A stretch of 64,000 nt of DNA from Streptomyces sp. NBC_01264 (GTDB lineage Bacteria; Actinomycetota; Actinomycetes; Streptomycetales; Streptomycetaceae), in the NCBI RefSeq assembly GCF_026340675.1, contig NZ_JAPEOX010000001.1, positions 5,952,001 to 6,016,000 on the forward strand, given 5' to 3'. Positions within the stretch are counted from its first letter, which is position 1; every line of letters starts with the position of its first letter. The notes beneath the pieces are model-generated. The model searched no databases and was not told the DNA's origin. It saw only the letters and a program-made list of their open reading frames with translations. Below are positions 53,061-61,479 of this stretch, in pieces. The translations under genes and the position numbers were made by a program.

Positions 53061-54209
53061 ATGACGAGCGAGACCCCCAACCTGCCCACCCCGGATCAGA
53101 TCCGCCGCTCCCCGAAGGTGCTCCTGCACGACCACCTCGACGGTGGCCTGCGCCCCGGGACCATCATCGAGCTGGCTCGCGAGGTCGGCTACGAGAACCT
53201 TCCCGAGTCCGACGCCGACAAGCTCGGCATCTGGTTCCGGGAAGCCGCGGACTCCGGTTCCCTCCCGCGCTACCTGGAGACCTTCGCCCACACCTGCGCG
53301 GTCATGCAGACGAAGGTGGCCCTCTTCCGGGTGGCCGCCGAGTGTGCCGAGGACCTCGCCGAGGACGGCGTGGTCTACGCGGAGATCCGCTACGCGCCCG
53401 AGCAGCACCTGGAAGCCGGCCTGACCCTCGAAGAGGTCGTCGAGACGGTCAACGAGGGCTTCCGCGAGGGCGAGCGCCGCGCCAAGGCCAACGGTCACCG
53501 GATCCGCGTCGGCGCGCTGCTGACCGCGATGCGGCACGCGGCCCGCGCGCTGGAGATCGCGGAACTGGCCAACCGCTACCGCGACAACGGCGTCGTCGGC
53601 TTCGACATCGCCGGCGCCGAGGCCGGGTTCCCTCCCACCCGCCACCTCGACGCCTTCGAGTACCTCAAGCGCGAGAACAACCACTTCACCATCCACGCGG
53701 GCGAGGCCTTCGGTCTGCCGTCGATCTGGCAGGCCCTGCAGTGGTGCGGCGCCGACCGGCTCGGCCACGGCGTGAAGATCATCGATGACATCGAGGTCGC
53801 CGCCGACGGTTCCGTGACGCTGGGTCGCCTGGCCTCGTACGTCCGGGACAAGCGGATCCCGCTGGAGATGTGCCCGACGTCGAACCTGCAGACGGGCGCG
53901 GCGGTCTCCTATGCCGAGCACCCGATCGGCCTGCTGCGGAAACTGCACTTCAGGCTGACCGTCAATACCGACAACCGGCTGATGAGCGGTACCAGCATGA
54001 GCCGCGAGTTCGAGCACCTGGTCGATACCTTCGGGTACTCGCTCGAGGACATGCAGTGGTTCACCGTCAATGCGATGAAGTCCGCGTTCATTCCTTTCGA
54101 TGAACGACTGGCCATGATCAACGACGTGATCAAGCCCGGTTATGCGGAGCTGAAGTCGGAATGGCTGTTCCGTCAAACCGCTTCCACCAGCGGTTCCGTC
54201 TCGGCCTAG
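53061..54209 (+). CDS. add: adenosine deaminase
   Basis: A 382-residue zinc hydrolase converting adenosine and deoxyadenosine to inosine forms. Metal/active-site motifs: LHDHLDGG (HxH, about 22-29), TIHAGEAFG (catalytic Glu), DRLGHGVKI (His) and [12 protein letters not shown] (zinc Asp; the second residue is Asn where many have Asp). The ATG at 53061 has no good ribosome site but fits a leaderless start just after the -10 box. A strong terminator follows. It shares its operator with the bmp, ABC, deoA and deoC units. Confidence 0.95.
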   Translation: MTSETPNLPTPDQIRRSPKVLLHDHLDGGLRPGTIIELAREVGYENLPESDADKLGIWFREAADSGSLPRYLETFAHTCAVMQTKVALFRVAAECAEDLAEDGVVYAEIRYAPEQHLEAGLTLEEVVETVNEGFREGERRAKANGHRIRVGALLTAMRHAARALEIAELANRYRDNGVVGFDIAGAEAGFPPTRHLDAFEYLKRENNHFTIHAGEAFGLPSIWQALQWCGADRLGHGVKIIDDIEVAADGSVTLGRLASYVRDKRIPLEMCPTSNLQTGAAVSYAEHPIGLLRKLHFRLTVNTDNRLMSGTSMSREFEHLVDTFGYSLEDMQWFTVNAMKSAFIPFDERLAMINDVIKPGYAELKSEWLFRQTASTSGSVSA

Positions 54210-54227
54210 GCCATGGCGTGACGGACT

Positions 54228-54263
54228 GAAAGCGCCCGGGAGGAGCAATTCCCGGGCGCTTTC
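54228..54263 (+). terminator. terminator after add
   Basis: GAAAGCGCCCGGGA and TCCCGGGCGCTTTC are perfect 14-bp reverse complements around an 8-nt loop, 18 nt after the add stop, followed by TCGTATT. Confidence 0.9.
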
Positions 54264-54348
54264 TCGTATTTAACGATGTTTGCGGGAGGGGGTTTGAAGT
54301 GACTAGTTTGCGGAGCCGCTCATTTCCCCGTCGCAAGGACGATTCTTC

Positions 54349-54612
54349 ATGAAGCAGTCAGCTGCCAAGACCCTCGGTGTTGCCGCTCTCGGCGCCGCCT
54401 TTGCCGCCGTCGCCGCCGGTACCGCCTCGGCCGCCGTTCCCGCCGTCGGTCTCGGTGACGCGCTGGGCACCGTCACGGGCGCGGTCCAGGGTGCGACCAG
54501 CCAGCAGCACGTGAGCGCCGAAGAGGGGCAGCAGGCCCCCGACGCGGCAGACCCGCTCGCCCCGGTGACCAGCCTGCTCGGCGGTCTGCCGACCAACAAC
54601 CTCGGCGGCTGA
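54349..54612 (+). CDS. small secreted protein
   Basis: An 87-residue protein with a clear signal peptide (KQSAAK then a hydrophobic run, cleavage near TASA-AVPA, residue 28). The mature part of about 58 residues is polar, with ALGTVTGAVQGATSQQ and a terminal PVTSLLGGLPTNNLGG. No Cys. It resembles the short secreted protein at 62437 in plan (signal, then VTSLLGG or VSSLLGP near the end), so both may belong to one chaplin-unrelated small secreted family. Function unknown. Confidence 0.8.
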   Translation: MKQSAAKTLGVAALGAAFAAVAAGTASAAVPAVGLGDALGTVTGAVQGATSQQHVSAEEGQQAPDAADPLAPVTSLLGGLPTNNLGG

Positions 54613-54684
54613 TCCACTCCGGATCCCCGGTCGGATCGGTACGCGATTCACACGCGACCCGTACGCGATTCGTACGCACGGCCA

Positions 54685-54720
54685 CGCGGCGCACACCTCT
54701 TCGAGCAGGTGTGTGCCGCG
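54685..54720. terminator. hairpin after the small secreted protein gene
   Basis: CGCGGCGCACACCT pairs with AGGTGTGTGCCGCG over 14 bp (one G-T wobble on one strand) around an 8-nt loop. It lies 70 nt after the stop. Two GTACGCGATTC direct repeats precede it (about 54638-54671). Confidence 0.75.
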
Positions 54721-54783
54721 TCGCGGCGTGTGCCAGGATCACCGCCAACTGCCCGCCACACACCTGGGTATGAGGTTTCGATC

Positions 54784-55599
54784 ATGCGCATGAAGGCACG
54801 AACGGCCACGGCCGTGCTGCTCCCCGCCCTGCTGTCCGTGACGGTGGGCTGCGGGAGCACCAACACCCCCGCCTCCGGCAAGGGACCGGACCCGAAGGGC
54901 TCCGCGAGCGCACCCGGGAAGTCCGCGTCGGCGGGCACGTCCGGCGCGGCGGGAGCCGCCGGCTCCTCGGGCACCGGCGGAGCCGGTGAGACGGGCGCCA
55001 CGGCCGGTACGGGCGGACCCCGGCGCGGTTCCAGCCGGCTGGAGCGCGCCGCCCTGGAACAGGGCGACCTGGCCGGCTACCAGATCTCCGCGAACGGCAA
55101 GAACCCGAACGCCCCCGACGGCCAGCCGCAGGCGGACCGCAAGGCCTGCCAGCCGCTCGCCGACATCATGGGGGACAAGCCCGACCCGGCGGCCCGCGAG
55201 ACCGTCAACCGGGGCGTCGGCTCCCAGAAGCAACTGGGCCTGGCCGTCTCCGCCTCCGTCAGCTCCTACGCGGAGTCCGACGCCAAGGCGCTGATCGCCC
55301 GGCTGAAGGACGCCGTGGCCGCCTGCGCGACCGGCTTCACCGCCACCGTCGAGAAGCAGACGGGCACGTACCGCGAGGTGAAGGCGGCCGACTACAAGAC
55401 CGGCGGCGACGAGAGCGTCAGCTGGACCACGACCGCTGCCGCCGAGGGCGTCACCGCCCAGGTGCACCTGGTCGTCGTACGCCAGGGCGACACCGTCGTG
55501 CGCCTCATGGCGCTCAATGTCACGGGCGGCCGTCAGACCCCCCAGGTTCCGCACGAGGTCGCGGACAAGCAGCTCCAGAAAGTCCGCGCCGCGCGCTGA
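54784..55599 (+). CDS. lipoprotein with Ser/Gly linker and soluble C-terminal domain
   Basis: A 271-residue lipoprotein with lipobox SVTVGC (Cys near residue 23), a Gly/Ser/Ala linker (25-80) and a folded domain (about 85-271): LERAALEQGDLAGYQI, ACQPLADIMGD, VSSYAESDAKALIARLKDAVAACATGF, HLVVVRQGDTVVRLMALN. The domain looks like the PknH-sensor/lipoprotein type common in actinobacteria, with a Cys pair likely forming a disulfide. Function unknown. ATG 54784 starts the signal peptide. It is convergent with the PspC gene. Confidence 0.82.
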   Translation: MRMKARTATAVLLPALLSVTVGCGSTNTPASGKGPDPKGSASAPGKSASAGTSGAAGAAGSSGTGGAGETGATAGTGGPRRGSSRLERAALEQGDLAGYQISANGKNPNAPDGQPQADRKACQPLADIMGDKPDPAARETVNRGVGSQKQLGLAVSASVSSYAESDAKALIARLKDAVAACATGFTATVEKQTGTYREVKAADYKTGGDESVSWTTTAAAEGVTAQVHLVVVRQGDTVVRLMALNVTGGRQTPQVPHEVADKQLQKVRAAR

Positions 55600-55642
55600 A
55601 TTCCGAATCTTCCCGCTCCGGCTCTTCCCGCTCCGGCTGTTC

Positions 55643-55855
55643 CTACCAGCCGGTGGCGGCGGACGTGGCGCTCGACTTCTCGTTCGGCAGGAGCACCCAC
55701 AGCGCCAGGTAAAGCAGGAACTGCGGGCCGGGCAGCAGGCACGAGACGACGAAGATGATCCGCATCGTGTTCGCGGATATTCCGAAGCGGCGCGCCAGAC
55801 CGGCACAGACTCCGCCGATCCATCGTCCGTCACGGGGGCGGGCAAGGGCGCTCAT
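55643..55855 (-). CDS. PspC domain-containing small membrane protein
   Basis: A 70-residue protein. The PspC signature R-DGRWIGGVCAGLARRFGISANTMRIIFVVSCLL (short: GVCAGLARRFGI, about 15-26) is followed by a helix LPGPQFLLYLALWVLLP. The ATG at 55855 has GAGGAGAG 4 nt upstream, a strong site. PspC proteins are linked to envelope stress. It stands upstream of no other psp gene here and is followed by the convergent lipoprotein. Confidence 0.88.
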   Translation of the reverse strand: MSALARPRDGRWIGGVCAGLARRFGISANTMRIIFVVSCLLPGPQFLLYLALWVLLPNEKSSATSAATGW

Positions 55856-55905
55856 GGTCTCTCCTCGGTCGTTGTGCGGTCCGCGGGACGCTTTCCCGCG
55901 ATGCC

Positions 55906-56475
55906 TCAATACTCCCGCTGAACAGAGGACAGAACGTCGGTCCAAGGGCCGAGCCCGACCCTGGTAATTCTCGGGGTCGCCCCCTGAGAACGCCTCAGCC
56001 GCAATCTCAGGGCCGGGACGACGGCCAGGTGCGCGAGCATCACGCCGAGGGTGTTCAGCAGGACCGAATCCACGTCGACCACCTGCCCCGGCACCGCCAT
56101 CTGGAACATCTCGATGCCGACCGAGACCAGCGCGCCCGCGGCGGCCGTCCGGGCCAGCGAGGACCACGTGGCCAGCGGTGAAAGCTCCACCCGACCGCTG
56201 ATCAGCGGCAGCAGCACCCCGAGCGGGGCCAGCAGCGCCAGCCCGCCGCCGATCCGGCGGGCGGCCTCCAGGGGCCCGTAGGAGAGGTCCGCCCTGATCC
56301 CCTCCAGCGGGGTCAGATTGGCGGCCGCCGCCCAGGGCACGTCCAGTGGGCGCAGCATCAGCCAGCCGACGAGGAGGAGGTGGGCGACCAGCAGGACCGC
56401 GGCGAGGATCCGGATCCACTGCTGTACGACGGCGCTGCCGCTGCCCTTGACACGCTTGCCCTTGAGACGGTGCAC
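55906..56475 (-). CDS. VanZ family membrane protein
   Basis: A 189-residue protein with four or five helices: about 17-38 (ILAAVLLVAHLLLVGWLML), 75-95, 103-122 and 133-150. The VanZ pattern NLTPLEGIR near residue 50 and SVGIEMFQ...VDVDSVLLNTLGVMLAHL (family SLxIExxQ...R..DxxDxxxNxxG) is clear. VanZ homologues affect teicoplanin susceptibility in enterococci, and most have unknown roles. The GTG at 56475 is inferred from domain extent; the ribosome site is poor. Confidence 0.85.
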   Translation of the reverse strand: MHRLKGKRVKGSGSAVVQQWIRILAAVLLVAHLLLVGWLMLRPLDVPWAAAANLTPLEGIRADLSYGPLEAARRIGGGLALLAPLGVLLPLISGRVELSPLATWSSLARTAAAGALVSVGIEMFQMAVPGQVVDVDSVLLNTLGVMLAHLAVVPALRLRLRRSQGATPRITRVGLGPWTDVLSSVQREY

Positions 56476-56525
56476 GCCAGAGGAGACGCGGGTTGCGATG
56501 CCCGCGGTTCCGGGGAAACCGCCGG

Positions 56526-57143
56526 TCAGCCCGTGGCGAGCAGCACAATCAGGATGAGCGCGCCGACCACGGCGGGCGCGATGATCTCGTACGACCAGGT
56601 GACCTTCACGGAGCCCTGGGCGCCGGGGCGCGAGGCGCCGCGCTCTTGCAGTTCCCGCAGCTCTTCCACGTTCTGGTCCGCGGTGGCGCGGAGGACTTCC
56701 TGGTCCGGCGTCCCGCCCTGGCCGTTGCCCGCGCCGAGCCGGCCCGCCTGGCGGCGGGTGGCCTTCTTGCGCTCCCGCAGGGAGACCGGGATGGACCACA
56801 GCTGGTACGTCGACCCCTCCGCCAGCACCTCGGCGGAGAACCGGGCGCGCACGACGTCGACGGCGGCCCAGGGCAGCTCGATGGTCCGGAAGGGGTTGCG
56901 CACGCGCATCCGGTCGGCGCCGGCGAAGACGGCCGGACGGAGCGTGAACGCGACGATGAGCGGGGCCGCGCACAGGGCGATGGCGAGGGCGATCCACGGG
57001 ACGTTCCCGGAGCCCCGCACCACGGAGTCACCGCAGAGCCACGCGAGCAGCACCAGCAGCACCACCCCGGTGACGGAGGCCATCGGGGAGCGGTAGACCC
57101 GGTCGTCGTACGTCGGCTCTTCGGTGGGCTGATCGCTGCTCAT
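56526..57143 (-). CDS. PH domain-containing membrane protein
   Basis: A 205-residue protein with two N-terminal helices (about 22-40, 48-68), then a bacterial PH-like beta domain (FAGADRMRVRNPFRTIELPWAAVDVVRARFSAEVLAEGSTYQLWSIPV), a charged linker rich in Arg, Gln and Glu, and a C-terminal helix (IIAPAVVGALILIVLLA). This is the usual actinobacterial bPH membrane-protein layout. Start ATG 57143. Role unknown. It lies next to the sortase gene with a 25-nt gap. Confidence 0.87.
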   Translation of the reverse strand: MSSDQPTEEPTYDDRVYRSPMASVTGVVLLVLLAWLCGDSVVRGSGNVPWIALAIALCAAPLIVAFTLRPAVFAGADRMRVRNPFRTIELPWAAVDVVRARFSAEVLAEGSTYQLWSIPVSLRERKKATRRQAGRLGAGNGQGGTPDQEVLRATADQNVEELRELQERGASRPGAQGSVKVTWSYEIIAPAVVGALILIVLLATG

Positions 57144-57168
57144 GCGGCCGATTGTGCCTCAAGCCGTC

Positions 57169-57801
57169 TCACCCCACGAGATCGGCATACAAGATGATGT
57201 TGTCGGGGCGGTGGCCGTCGGTGATTTCACCGCCGCAGGTGATCACGCGCAGCTCGGGGCGGGCGGTGTTCCCGTAGACCTTGTCGGTGGGGAATCGTTT
57301 CTTGTCGACCTGCTCCAGCTCGCGGACACGGAAGACGGCGGTGCTCCCGTCCTTGCGGGAGACGGTGACCTCGTCGCCGACGCGGACCTTGGCGACGTCT
57401 TTGAGCACGGCCGGGCCGCGCGCGGTGTCGAAGTGGCCGATCAGCACGGCGGGCCCGGTCTCGCCGGGGGTGACGCCCTTGTCGTACCAGCCGATCCGGT
57501 CCCCGTCGGCCACCGAGGGCACCTCGACGGTGCCGTCGGCGGCCAGGCCGAGCGACAGCAGGGGCGAGGCGTCGACCCCGGCCGCGGGGATCCGTACGCG
57601 TACGGGCGCGGAGGCGGCCATCGGGGCGGCCGTCGCGGGGGCCGCCGGGGCGGAGGTGGGGGTGACGGCGGGCGGCGCCGAAGCCGAGGCGGCGGCCGGG
57701 GCGCCGGGCGCGGCGGACGGCGCGGCGCCGCCGCATCCGGTCAGCGCGGCGGCGAGGAGCACGGCGGCGACCAGCGGGCGGCGGGCGGTGCGGCGGGACA
57801 T
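57169..57801 (-). CDS. class F sortase
   Basis: A 210-residue exported transpeptidase. A short signal with lipobox-like LTGC (Cys near 23) is followed by an Ala/Pro linker to residue 70 and the sortase beta-barrel. Catalytic triad: His in VLIGHFDT (about 121), Cys in RVITCGG (about 190) and Arg in TDGHRPDN (about 199). Class F sortases are typical of Streptomyces. The gene upstream (57885) encodes a surface protein with a C-terminal helix and Arg-rich tail, a plausible substrate, 83 nt away on the same strand. Confidence 0.9.
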   Translation of the reverse strand: MSRRTARRPLVAAVLLAAALTGCGGAAPSAAPGAPAAASASAPPAVTPTSAPAAPATAAPMAASAPVRVRIPAAGVDASPLLSLGLAADGTVEVPSVADGDRIGWYDKGVTPGETGPAVLIGHFDTARGPAVLKDVAKVRVGDEVTVSRKDGSTAVFRVRELEQVDKKRFPTDKVYGNTARPELRVITCGGEITDGHRPDNIILYADLVG

Positions 57802-57884
57802 GTGGGGCTCCGGCGGAACGGGCCGCGGCGGGCCACCCGTGGGGTGGCCCGCCGGAGGCGAGCGGGGATCGGAAGGGGTGTGGG

Positions 57885-58829
57885 TCAGCCCTGGGCGCGG
57901 CGGCGCCGCAGCACCGCGCTCGCCCCGAGCGCGCCGAAGGCCGCGACCAGACCGACGCCGGCCGCCACCGTGGCGGTGTCACTCGTCCCCTCGGCCGGGA
58001 CGACGGCGCCGGCGGCGACCCCGCCCTTGGGGACGACGCTGGTCTGGCCCGCGGGCTTCGGCTTGTTGCCGGCCGGGGTGGACGCGCTCGCGGACGGCTT
58101 CGGCTTGGGGGTGACGGGCTTCGTGTCGTTGGTGAACTCGTAGTCCGGCTTGCACCCCTTGGGGAACGCGGGGAACGAGGTCCGGCCCATCGGCATGTCG
58201 CCGCCCTGGGTCTTCCACTCGAAGACCGGCGTGGCGCTGCTGGGGTTCACGATCCGGGCGATGATGCCCGCGGACTGGGGCAGCGAGGGCTCCTTGCGGC
58301 TCAGGGTGGCCCAGGGGGCGTCGCCGTCCCCGGCGGTGCGGAGCGTGGCCACCGGACCGTACTCCGCGACGCGCAGCTCGGCCATGACGCCCGCACCCAT
58401 GTCCACCTTCTTGAGTCCCGAGCGGCAGTCGACGCCGGGCTCGCCCTTCGGCAGCGGGAAGGACTTCTCGGTGCCGCCGTCCGTGGCCACGACGAGGAGC
58501 GGGGTGGCCGACTCCAGGTGGGTGAGGGCGAAGAGCGTCCCCTGGATCTTCTCCTTGGTGTGCGACCGGTCGAGGGACACCAGCGGCTTCGGCCTGGTCG
58601 CGCCGTCCTCCACGACGTGGATCACGGCGCGGGGCCCCTCCTTCACGGTGTTGCTCACGAACGCGATCAGGTTGTCGCCGATGTCGATCTTCTGGACCGG
58701 GGACGCGCCCGCCTTCGTCGAAGTGGCCGCAGGCGCCGCCGGGGCCGCGAAGGCGGCGCCCGCGGCCGGCGCGAGCAGTGCGCCGGCGAGCGCGGCGGTG
58801 ACGATCGAGGTGCGGAGGGCGGTACGCAT
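57885..58829 (-). CDS. secreted surface protein with C-terminal membrane helix and Arg tail
   Basis: A 314-residue protein. Signal peptide (about 1-33, ending AFA-APAA). The mature domain is beta-rich with two Cys (GVDCRSG, KGCKPD). Then comes a Lys/Pro/Ser stalk (TPKPKPSASAS), a short VPAEGTSDTAT, one helix (VAAGVGLVAAFGALGASAVL) and RRRRAQG. This tripartite C-terminus is how sortase substrates look, though the canonical LPxTG or LAxTG is absent and VPAEGT would be a degenerate version. The ATG at 58829 heads the signal. Adjacent class F sortase supports the link. Confidence 0.8.
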   Translation of the reverse strand: MRTALRTSIVTAALAGALLAPAAGAAFAAPAAPAATSTKAGASPVQKIDIGDNLIAFVSNTVKEGPRAVIHVVEDGATRPKPLVSLDRSHTKEKIQGTLFALTHLESATPLLVVATDGGTEKSFPLPKGEPGVDCRSGLKKVDMGAGVMAELRVAEYGPVATLRTAGDGDAPWATLSRKEPSLPQSAGIIARIVNPSSATPVFEWKTQGGDMPMGRTSFPAFPKGCKPDYEFTNDTKPVTPKPKPSASASTPAGNKPKPAGQTSVVPKGGVAAGAVVPAEGTSDTATVAAGVGLVAAFGALGASAVLRRRRAQG

Positions 58830-59032
58830 AACGACTCCTGAGGCGTGGGTGAGGAAAGTGGAGGAGAGTCGCATGCCGCGTTGAGTCTGTTCGGTCTCGT
58901 TCACCGGGTCAGGTGTGGCGGGGCTGCTGAGAAAGAACTTACGGATCTTGTGCGTGTGGACGATCTGCTTCCCGTCCTGGCCGCGTAACAGCAAACGGGG
59001 GGGTCCGATTCCGAATGAATCGGGGGGAGGGG

Positions 59033-59062
59033 GTGACAGGTCGCTACGCGCGTAGATATGCT
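59033..59062 (+). promoter_or_regulatory. deoC promoter with nucleoside operator CTACGCGCGTAG in the spacer
   Basis: GTGACA (59033-59038) and TATGCT (59057-59062) are spaced by 18 bp. The perfect palindrome CTACGCGCGTAG occupies 59044-59055, inside the spacer. The GTG at 59069 lies 6 nt after the -10 box, predicting a leaderless deoC transcript that a bound regulator would shut off. Confidence 0.75.
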
Positions 59063-59068
59063 CATGTG

Positions 59069-60037
59069 GTGACCATGCCCACCACCCTCACCGCATTCGC
59101 TGACGTGACGACGTCCGACAGTGCGCTGCGCCGCTTCCTGCACGGGCTGCCCGGCGTCGACGCTGTCGGCCTGGAGGCCCGCGCGGCCTCCCTCGGCACC
59201 CGCTCGATCAAGACGACGGCCAAGGCGTACGCCATCGACCTCGCCATCTCGATGATCGACCTGACGACGCTGGAAGGCGCGGATACCCCGGGCAAGGTCC
59301 GGGCGCTCTCCGTCAAGGCCGCCAACCCCGATCCGACCGACCGCACCACGCCCATGACGGCCGCCGTCTGCGTGTACCCGGACATGGTGGCCACCGCCAA
59401 GGCAGCCCTGAACGGCGCCGACGTCAAGGTCGCCTCCGTCGCCACCGCCTTCCCGGCCGGCCGGGCCGCCCTGCCCGTCAAGCTCGCCGACACGGCCGAC
59501 GCCGTGGCCGCCGGCGCCGACGAGATCGACATGGTCATCGACCGTGGAGCCTTCCTCGCCGGCCGCTACCTCGACACCTACGAGCTGATCCGCTCCGTCA
59601 AGGCGGCCTGCGTCCGCCCCGACGGCAGCGCCGCCCGCCTCAAGGTGATCTTCGAGACCGGCGAGCTGTCCACGTACGACAACATCCGCCGCGCCTCCTG
59701 GATCGGCATGATGGCCGGCGCCGACTTCATCAAGACGTCCACCGGCAAGGTCGGCGTCAACGCGACCCCCGCGAACACGCTCCTCATGCTCGAAGCCGTC
59801 CGCGACTTCAAGGCGCAGACTGGAATCCAGATCGGCGTGAAGCCGGCCGGCGGCATCCGGACCACCAAGGACGCGATCAAGTTCCTGGTCCTGGTCAACG
59901 AGACCGTGGGCGAGGACTGGCTGTCCAACCACTGGTTCCGCTTCGGAGCCTCCAGCCTGCTCAACGACCTGTTGATGCAGCGCCAGAAGCTGAGCACCGG
60001 CCGCTACTCCGGTCCCGACTACGTGACGGTGGACTGA
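59069..60037 (+). CDS. deoC: deoxyribose-phosphate aldolase
   Basis: A 322-residue class I aldolase splitting 2-deoxyribose-5-phosphate into acetaldehyde and glyceraldehyde-3-phosphate, the final step of deoxynucleoside catabolism. Visible motifs: ASVATAFPAG, EIDMVIDRGAF, KVIFETGEL and the Schiff-base lysine in DFIKTSTGK (about residue 225), with late GVKPAGGIRT. This is the longer (eukaryote-like) DeoC form. GTG 59069 is chosen from the promoter geometry; GTG 59066 and ATG 59075 are also in frame. Two aldehyde dehydrogenase-like genes follow within the same operon. Confidence 0.94.
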   Translation: MTMPTTLTAFADVTTSDSALRRFLHGLPGVDAVGLEARAASLGTRSIKTTAKAYAIDLAISMIDLTTLEGADTPGKVRALSVKAANPDPTDRTTPMTAAVCVYPDMVATAKAALNGADVKVASVATAFPAGRAALPVKLADTADAVAAGADEIDMVIDRGAFLAGRYLDTYELIRSVKAACVRPDGSAARLKVIFETGELSTYDNIRRASWIGMMAGADFIKTSTGKVGVNATPANTLLMLEAVRDFKAQTGIQIGVKPAGGIRTTKDAIKFLVLVNETVGEDWLSNHWFRFGASSLLNDLLMQRQKLSTGRYSGPDYVTVD

Positions 60038-60042
60038 TCGAC

Positions 60043-61479
60043 ATGGCATCGCTTTTCGAGTACGCACCCGCCCCCGAGTCCCGCTCGGTCGTCGACATCG
60101 CGCCCTCCTACGGGCTGTTCATCGACGGCGAGTTCACCGACGCGGCGGACGGCAAGGTCTTCAAGACCGTCTCCCCGGCCTCCGAAGAGGTCCTCGCCGA
60201 GATCGCGCAGGCCGGTACCGCCGATGTGGACCGCGCCGTGAAGGCCGCCCGCAAGGCCTTCGAGAAGTGGTCCGCGCTGCCCGGCTCCGAGCGCGCCAAG
60301 TACCTCTTCCGCATCGCCCGGATCATCCAGGAGCGCAGCCGCGAACTGGCCGTCCTGGAGACCCTCGACAACGGCAAGCCGATCCGGGAGACCCGCGACG
60401 CGGACCTCCCGCTCGTCGCCGCGCACTTCTTCTACTACGCGGGCTGGGCCGACAAGCTCGACCACGCGGGCTACGGCGCGAACCCGCGCCCCCTCGGCGT
60501 GGCCGGCCAGGTCATCCCGTGGAACTTCCCGCTGATGATGCTCGCGTGGAAGATCGCCCCGGCGCTCGCCACCGGCAACACCGTCGTGCTCAAGCCGGCC
60601 CAGACGACCCCGCTGTCCGCGCTCTTCTTCGCGGACATCTGCCGCCAGGCGGGCCTGCCCAAGGGCGTCGTCAACATCCTCCCCGGATTCGGCGACGCGG
60701 GCGCGGCCCTCGTCGAGCACCCGGACGTGAACAAGGTCGCCTTCACCGGCTCCACCGCCGTCGGCAAGGCCATCGCGCGCCAGGTCGCCGGCACCTCCAA
60801 GAAGCTCACCCTGGAGCTGGGCGGCAAGGGCGCCAACATCGTCTTCGACGACGCCCCCATCGACCAGGCCGTCGAGGGCATCGTCAGCGGCATCTTCTTC
60901 AACCAGGGCCAGGTCTGCTGCGCGGGCTCGCGCCTCCTGGTCCAGGAGTCGATCCACGACGAGCTGATCGACTCGCTCAAGCGCCGGCTGACCACGCTGC
61001 GCCTGGGCGACCCGCTCGACAAGAACACCGACATCGGCGCGATCAACTCCGCCGAGCAGCTCGCCCGGATCACCGCCCTCGCGGACACCGGCGAGGCGGA
61101 GGGCGCCGAGCGCTGGTCGGCGCCGTGCGAACTGCCGAACGCCGGCTACTGGTTCGCCCCGACGCTCTTCACGAACGTCTCCCAGTCGCACACCGTCGCC
61201 CGTGACGAGATCTTCGGTCCGGTGCTGTCCGTGCTGACCTTCCGTACGCCCGACGAGGCCGTCGCCAAGGCGAACAACAGCCAGTACGGCCTGTCCGCCG
61301 GCATCTGGACGGAGAAGGGCAGCCGCATCCTCGCGGTGGCCAACAAGCTCCGCGCGGGTGTGGTGTGGGCCAACACGTTCAACAAGTTCGACCCGACCTC
61401 GCCCTTCGGCGGCTACAAGGAATCGGGCTTCGGGCGCGAAGGCGGCCGTCACGGCCTGGAGGGGTACCTCGATGTCTGA
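60043..61479 (+). CDS. aldehyde dehydrogenase
   Basis: A 478-residue NAD(P)-dependent enzyme with complete active site: WNFPLMM, TGSTAVGK, the general-base Glu in TLELGGKGAN (about 266) and the catalytic Cys in NQGQVCCAGSR (about 300). It starts 5 nt after deoC, so it most likely oxidises the acetaldehyde released by DeoC to acetate. It overlaps the next gene by 8 bp. Confidence 0.93.
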   Translation: MASLFEYAPAPESRSVVDIAPSYGLFIDGEFTDAADGKVFKTVSPASEEVLAEIAQAGTADVDRAVKAARKAFEKWSALPGSERAKYLFRIARIIQERSRELAVLETLDNGKPIRETRDADLPLVAAHFFYYAGWADKLDHAGYGANPRPLGVAGQVIPWNFPLMMLAWKIAPALATGNTVVLKPAQTTPLSALFFADICRQAGLPKGVVNILPGFGDAGAALVEHPDVNKVAFTGSTAVGKAIARQVAGTSKKLTLELGGKGANIVFDDAPIDQAVEGIVSGIFFNQGQVCCAGSRLLVQESIHDELIDSLKRRLTTLRLGDPLDKNTDIGAINSAEQLARITALADTGEAEGAERWSAPCELPNAGYWFAPTLFTNVSQSHTVARDEIFGPVLSVLTFRTPDEAVAKANNSQYGLSAGIWTEKGSRILAVANKLRAGVVWANTFNKFDPTSPFGGYKESGFGREGGRHGLEGYLDV

